A stretch of 64,000 bases of DNA. Source: Trinickia terrae (GTDB taxonomy: Bacteria; Pseudomonadota; Gammaproteobacteria; Burkholderiales; Burkholderiaceae). The DNA is taken from assembly GCF_005144415.1 (NCBI RefSeq), contig NZ_SWJE01000008.1, positions 248,001 to 312,000 on the forward strand, written 5' to 3'. The position numbers and the translations under genes are program-made. Position 1 is the stretch's first letter; each line of letters begins with the position of its first letter. Below are positions 60,538 through 64,000 of the stretch, one piece after another. The notes beneath the pieces were generated by a model. That model did not search any database, had not been told where the DNA came from, and worked only from the letters and a program-made list of their open reading frames with translations.

Positions 60538-62463
60538 TCAAATCTCCACTCGAGCCCCGAGCTCGATGACGCGGTTGGCCGGCAGCTTCAAAAAAGCCGC
60601 GACGTTGCCCACGTTGTGCAGCATGACCGCGAACAGCTTCTCGCGCCACAGCGCCATCCCTTTGCCGGACACCGGCACCACGTTGGCGCGGCTCAGGAAG
60701 TACGACGTCTGAGTCGGCTCGAACACGAGGCCGAACGGCTTGCAGGCATCGAGGGCGTCGGGCACGTTGACTTCGTCCTTGAAGCCGTAGTGGATCGTCA
60801 CCTGGTAGCAGTTGCCGTCGAGCCGCTGCACCGTTGCGCGTTCGCTCGGCGGCACCCATGGGATCTCCTTCGTGCTCACGGTCAGGAACACCACGCGCTC
60901 GTGAAAGACGCGATTGTGGATCAGGTTGTTCAGGAGCGCATGCGGCACGCTGTTCGGATCGGGCGACAGGAAGATCGCCGTGCCGCCCACGCGCGTCGGC
61001 GAGTGCGCGAGCAACGATTGCAGATACGTCTTCAGCGGTGTGCTCCCGGCGCGCACGCGCGCTTCGGCGAGCATCATTTCCCAGCCGCGTCCCCAGGTGG
61101 CCATCACCGTGAACATGACGAGGCCGATCGCGAGCGGGAACCAGCCGCCCTGCACGATCTTCAGCAAGTTGGCGGAGAAGAACGTGGCGTCGATGATGAA
61201 GAAGAACACCGTGGCGAACATGCACAGGAACCAGTTGTAATGCCACGCGTAGCGGATGACGAAGAACGTCAGGCAGGTCGTGATGAGCATCGTGCCGGTC
61301 ACGGCGATCCCGTAGGCGGAACCGAGCGCCGTCGACGAGCCGAAGCCGATTACCGCCGCCACGACCGCGCACAGCAGCGACCAGTTGATGCCGGGCACAT
61401 AGATCTGGCCGATCTCCTTGGCCGACGTGTAGACGACCGTCATGCGCGGCAGGAAGCCGAGCTGCATCGCCTGCTTGGCCATCGAGTAGGTGCCGGAGAT
61501 GACGGCTTGCGACGCGATGATGGTGGCGACAGTCGAGAGCACGATCATCGGGAACAGCGCCCATTGCGGGAACAGCCGGTAGAACGGGTTTTGCATCGCG
61601 GACGGGTCGGCGAGCAGCAACGCGCCTTGTCCGAGGTAATTCAGCGCGAGCGCAGGGAACACGAGCCCGAACCATGTGAGGCGGATCGGGCTTGCGCCGA
61701 AGTGGCCCATGTCGGCATAGAGCGCTTCGGCGCCCGTCAGCGAGAGCACCACCGCGCCGAGCGCGACGAACGCGAGCCAGCGGTGATGCAGGCAGAACGC
61801 GAGGCCCGCGAAAGGATTGAGCGCGGTGAGGATGGCGGGGGCGTCCATGATGTTGACGAGCCCGACGATCGCGATCACGGCGAACCAGAGCACCATCACG
61901 GGCCCGAACACCGCACCGATGCCGGCCGTGCCGTGCTTCTGCACCACGAACAGCGTGATCAGCGCGGCGAGCGTGACGGGGATCACGTAGGTCTTCAAAA
62001 CCGGCGCGGCGACTTCGAGCCCTTCGACCGCGCTCAGCACCGAGATCGCCGGCGTGATGACGCTGTCGCCGAAGAAGAGCGCCGCGCCCATGATGCCGAC
62101 GATGAGCAGCGTGTTGCGCAGGCGCTTTCTGCTCGCCACCGACGAGGCCGCGAGCGAGAGCAGCGCCATGATGCCGCCTTCGCCGTGGTTGTTCGCGCGC
62201 AGGATCAGCGCGACGTACTTGAGCGAGACGACCACCATCAGCGACCAGAAGATCAGCGACACGATGCCGATCAGGTTGAAACGGTTCAGCGCGAGGCCGT
62301 TGGCGGGATCGAAGACGGTCTGGATCGTGTATAGGGGGCTCGTGCCGATGTCGCCATAGACGACGCCGAGAGCGGCCAGCGCCAGCGCGGGCATGGCCGG
62401 CTTGTGCGGATGCGGCTCGCCGACGTGCCCGGCGCCCGAGGATTCGCTTGCAGGCAGGCTCAT
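60538..62463 (-). CDS. kup: Low-affinity potassium uptake protein Kup
   Basis: GGAGGGAGAC precedes ATG 62463, so the longer frame is rejected. The 641-residue protein has the Kup signature AALGVVYGDIGTSPLYTIQT, about twelve membrane helices, NNHGEGGIMALLSLAAS, and a cytoplasmic C-terminal domain (about residues 470-641) ending VIELGARVEI. It imports potassium with protons. The chrA remnant lies directly downstream. Confidence 0.95.
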   Translation of the reverse strand: MSLPASESSGAGHVGEPHPHKPAMPALALAALGVVYGDIGTSPLYTIQTVFDPANGLALNRFNLIGIVSLIFWSLMVVVSLKYVALILRANNHGEGGIMALLSLAASSVASRKRLRNTLLIVGIMGAALFFGDSVITPAISVLSAVEGLEVAAPVLKTYVIPVTLAALITLFVVQKHGTAGIGAVFGPVMVLWFAVIAIVGLVNIMDAPAILTALNPFAGLAFCLHHRWLAFVALGAVVLSLTGAEALYADMGHFGASPIRLTWFGLVFPALALNYLGQGALLLADPSAMQNPFYRLFPQWALFPMIVLSTVATIIASQAVISGTYSMAKQAMQLGFLPRMTVVYTSAKEIGQIYVPGINWSLLCAVVAAVIGFGSSTALGSAYGIAVTGTMLITTCLTFFVIRYAWHYNWFLCMFATVFFFIIDATFFSANLLKIVQGGWFPLAIGLVMFTVMATWGRGWEMMLAEARVRAGSTPLKTYLQSLLAHSPTRVGGTAIFLSPDPNSVPHALLNNLIHNRVFHERVVFLTVSTKEIPWVPPSERATVQRLDGNCYQVTIHYGFKDEVNVPDALDACKPFGLVFEPTQTSYFLSRANVVPVSGKGMALWREKLFAVMLHNVGNVAAFLKLPANRVIELGARVEI

Positions 62464-62746
62464 GTCTCCCTCCAGATCGACGCTTGCGGCGCGAGGGGGG
62501 CGGCAGGATGCGTTGTCGCCGTCGCTTCGGCACGCAAGGCTTTGAAAGCGGTTTGTAGTGTTTGACGCCTGGCTTTCTATCTGCGGCAGATCGAAGTATA
62601 GGGAAGCATCGGGGTAAGAACCGTGACGCTTGAAAAAATCGTCGGCATGCCGCCGCCCGCTCGAGGCTCCGGGCGGAGCGGTCAGCGCACTGCGTGCCGC
62701 GCGGCACGCCACGCGTCGTGACCGCGGAATTCGCAGACGGCTTAGA

Positions 62747-64000
62747 TCAGACGGGAACCAGCCCGTCCCAGCACAGATATTTGACTTCGAGAAACTCGTC
62801 GATGCCCAGGTGCGAGCCTTCGCGGCCGAGGCCGCTTTGCTTCACGCCGCCGAACGGCGCGACCTCGTTCGAGATCAGGCCGCAGTTGATGCCGACCATG
62901 CCCGCTTCGATGCGCGCGGCGTTGCGCCAGATGCGCGCCGCGTCGCGGCTGTGGAGGTAGGCGGCAAGCCCGTATTCGCTGTCGTTGGCCATCGCGATCG
63001 CGTCGTCGTCGGAGTCGAAGCGCAATAGCGGCGCGACCGGGCCGAAGGTTTCCTCGCGGGCGATCAGCATCGCGGGCGTCACGTCGGCGAGAACCGTCGG
63101 CTCGAAGAAAAATCCGCCGAGCGCGTGGCGGTGGCCGCCGTGCAACAGTCGCGCGCCGTTGGCGAGCGCATCGCCGACGTGCTCTTCGACCTTCGCTATT
63201 GCAGCTTCGTCGATCAACGGTCCGAGCTGCACGTCCCGCTTCAGGCCGTTGCCGACGCGCAGTCGCGCGACACGCTCGACGACGCGTTCCGCCAGCGCAT
63301 CGTAGACACTCGACTGCACGAGCACGCGATTCGCGCTGATGCAGGCCTGCCCCGTGTTGCGGAATTTCGCGGCGACGATGCCGTCGGCGGCGGTGTCGAG
63401 ATCGGCGTCGTCGAAGACGATGAAGGGTGCGTTACCGCCCAGTTCCATCGAGCATTTCTTGATCGTCTGCGCGGCCTGCGCGAGCAGCGTGCGGCCGACT
63501 TCGGTCGAGCCGGTGAACGTGAGCTTGCGAACGAGCGGGTGGCTGGTCAGCTCGCCGCCGATCGCGCGCGTATCGTTGCCGGTCACCACGCTGAACACGC
63601 CGGGCGGAACACCTGCCCGCTCGGCCAAGACGGCAAGCGCGAGCGCCGTCATCGGTGTCTGGCTCGCGGGCTTGACGACCATCGTGCAGCCTGCGGCCAG
63701 CGCCGGCCCGGCCTTGCGCGTGATCATCGCCGCCGGGAAATTCCACGGCGTGATCGCGGCGCAGACGCCGATCGGCTCGCGCAGCGCGATGATGCGCTGC
63801 GTTTCCTTGACTCCTGGGATCACGTCGCCGCGCACGCGCGTCGCTTCTTCGGCGAACCAGCGCAGGAACGACGCCGCGTAGTCGATCTCGCCGCGCGCCT
63901 CGGCGAGCGGCTTGCCTTCTTCGAGCGTGATGAGCGTCGCGAGGTCTTCGCGATGCTCCATCGTCAACTCGTACCAGCGCCGCAGCACTTCGCCGCGGTG
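62747..64000 (-). CDS. gabD: NAD(P)-dependent succinate-semialdehyde dehydrogenase, N-terminus outside window
   Basis: The frame is open to the window end. Visible motifs include RREPIGVCAAITPWNFPAAM in similar form (LREPIGVCAAITPWNFPAAM), FTGSTEVGRTLL, the general base Glu in MELGGNAPFIVFDDAD, and the catalytic Cys in NTGQACISANRVLVQ. The C-terminus has PFGGVKQSGLGREGS and LEVKYLC. This is the GabD pattern; the enzyme oxidises succinate semialdehyde to succinate. About 12 further bases at the window end stay in frame. Confidence 0.92.
   Translation of the reverse strand, partial: HRGEVLRRWYELTMEHREDLATLITLEEGKPLAEARGEIDYAASFLRWFAEEATRVRGDVIPGVKETQRIIALREPIGVCAAITPWNFPAAMITRKAGPALAAGCTMVVKPASQTPMTALALAVLAERAGVPPGVFSVVTGNDTRAIGGELTSHPLVRKLTFTGSTEVGRTLLAQAAQTIKKCSMELGGNAPFIVFDDADLDTAADGIVAAKFRNTGQACISANRVLVQSSVYDALAERVVERVARLRVGNGLKRDVQLGPLIDEAAIAKVEEHVGDALANGARLLHGGHRHALGGFFFEPTVLADVTPAMLIAREETFGPVAPLLRFDSDDDAIAMANDSEYGLAAYLHSRDAARIWRNAARIEAGMVGINCGLISNEVAPFGGVKQSGLGREGSHLGIDEFLEVKYLCWDGLVPV

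Noticed and set aside
60364-62334. Very long plus-strand frame of 656 codons
   Set aside because: It runs antisense to the whole kup gene and is Arg/Glu/His-rich, the usual mirror image of a GC-rich membrane-protein gene.

Overview
This window is from a GC-rich betaproteobacterial chromosome, most likely a Burkholderiaceae member close to Trinickia, Paraburkholderia or Burkholderia. The evidence is the gene families: OmpC-like Burkholderiales porins, a DUF4148 protein, a lysine/alanine-tailed HU protein, a Tat-exported phospholipase C, an Anbu-type peptidase and a DUF2783 protein beside a flavin monooxygenase. I saw no rRNA, tRNA, CRISPR array, integrase or transposase. The assignment to a group is inference from family content, not from a marker gene.

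Layout. 1-6.5 kb: two acyltransferase-3 membrane enzymes flank galU (surface polysaccharide supply), then a TPR/ATP-grasp gene is translationally coupled to a serC-like aminotransferase. 6.46-7.02 kb: the first of two near-palindromic repeats of about 565 bp. 7.2-10 kb: a small lipoprotein, a phospholipase C and a zinc-ribbon protein. 11.2-16 kb: a two-gene glucan-hydrolase operon. 16.3-21.9 kb: an HU/H1-like protein, a broken AraC gene, a di-haem cytochrome c peroxidase with a phosphoesterase, and Anbu. 22-28.2 kb: a porin, a YihY/BrkB protein, the second palindromic repeat, CheV and an EAL phosphodiesterase. 28.2-33.4 kb: two tandem IclR regulators divergent from an MBL-fold / FAD-monooxygenase / DUF2783 operon carrying intergenic hairpin repeats.

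33.5-47.6 kb looks like one catabolic region. A monooxygenase, an LVIVD-repeat protein and a signal-less TAXI receptor form one operon. It lies divergent from a dicarboxylate symporter, two small membrane proteins and a porin. A LysR regulator is divergent from an amidohydrolase, a DapA-family aldolase/synthase, a GlcG-like protein, a fumarylacetoacetate-hydrolase-family enzyme and a chemoreceptor. The parts suggest uptake, sensing, hydroxylation and stepwise cleavage of an aromatic or lactone-forming acid. The substrate cannot be read from sequence. The core of this region is visibly lower in GC, and two divergent intergenic regions share a 30-bp motif.

47.7-64 kb is mixed housekeeping and accessory sequence: cysS, an MscS channel, a flavin reductase, a broken AbiEi-like gene, an EF-hand protein with an OmpR-type two-component system, a DUF4410 lipoprotein, AraC with an alpha/beta hydrolase, a deleted chrA remnant, kup, and a partial succinate-semialdehyde dehydrogenase.

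The most unusual items are the two large palindromic repeats, the coupled ATP-grasp/SerC pair, the catabolic region with its shared motif, and three gene remnants (AraC, AbiEi, ChrA).
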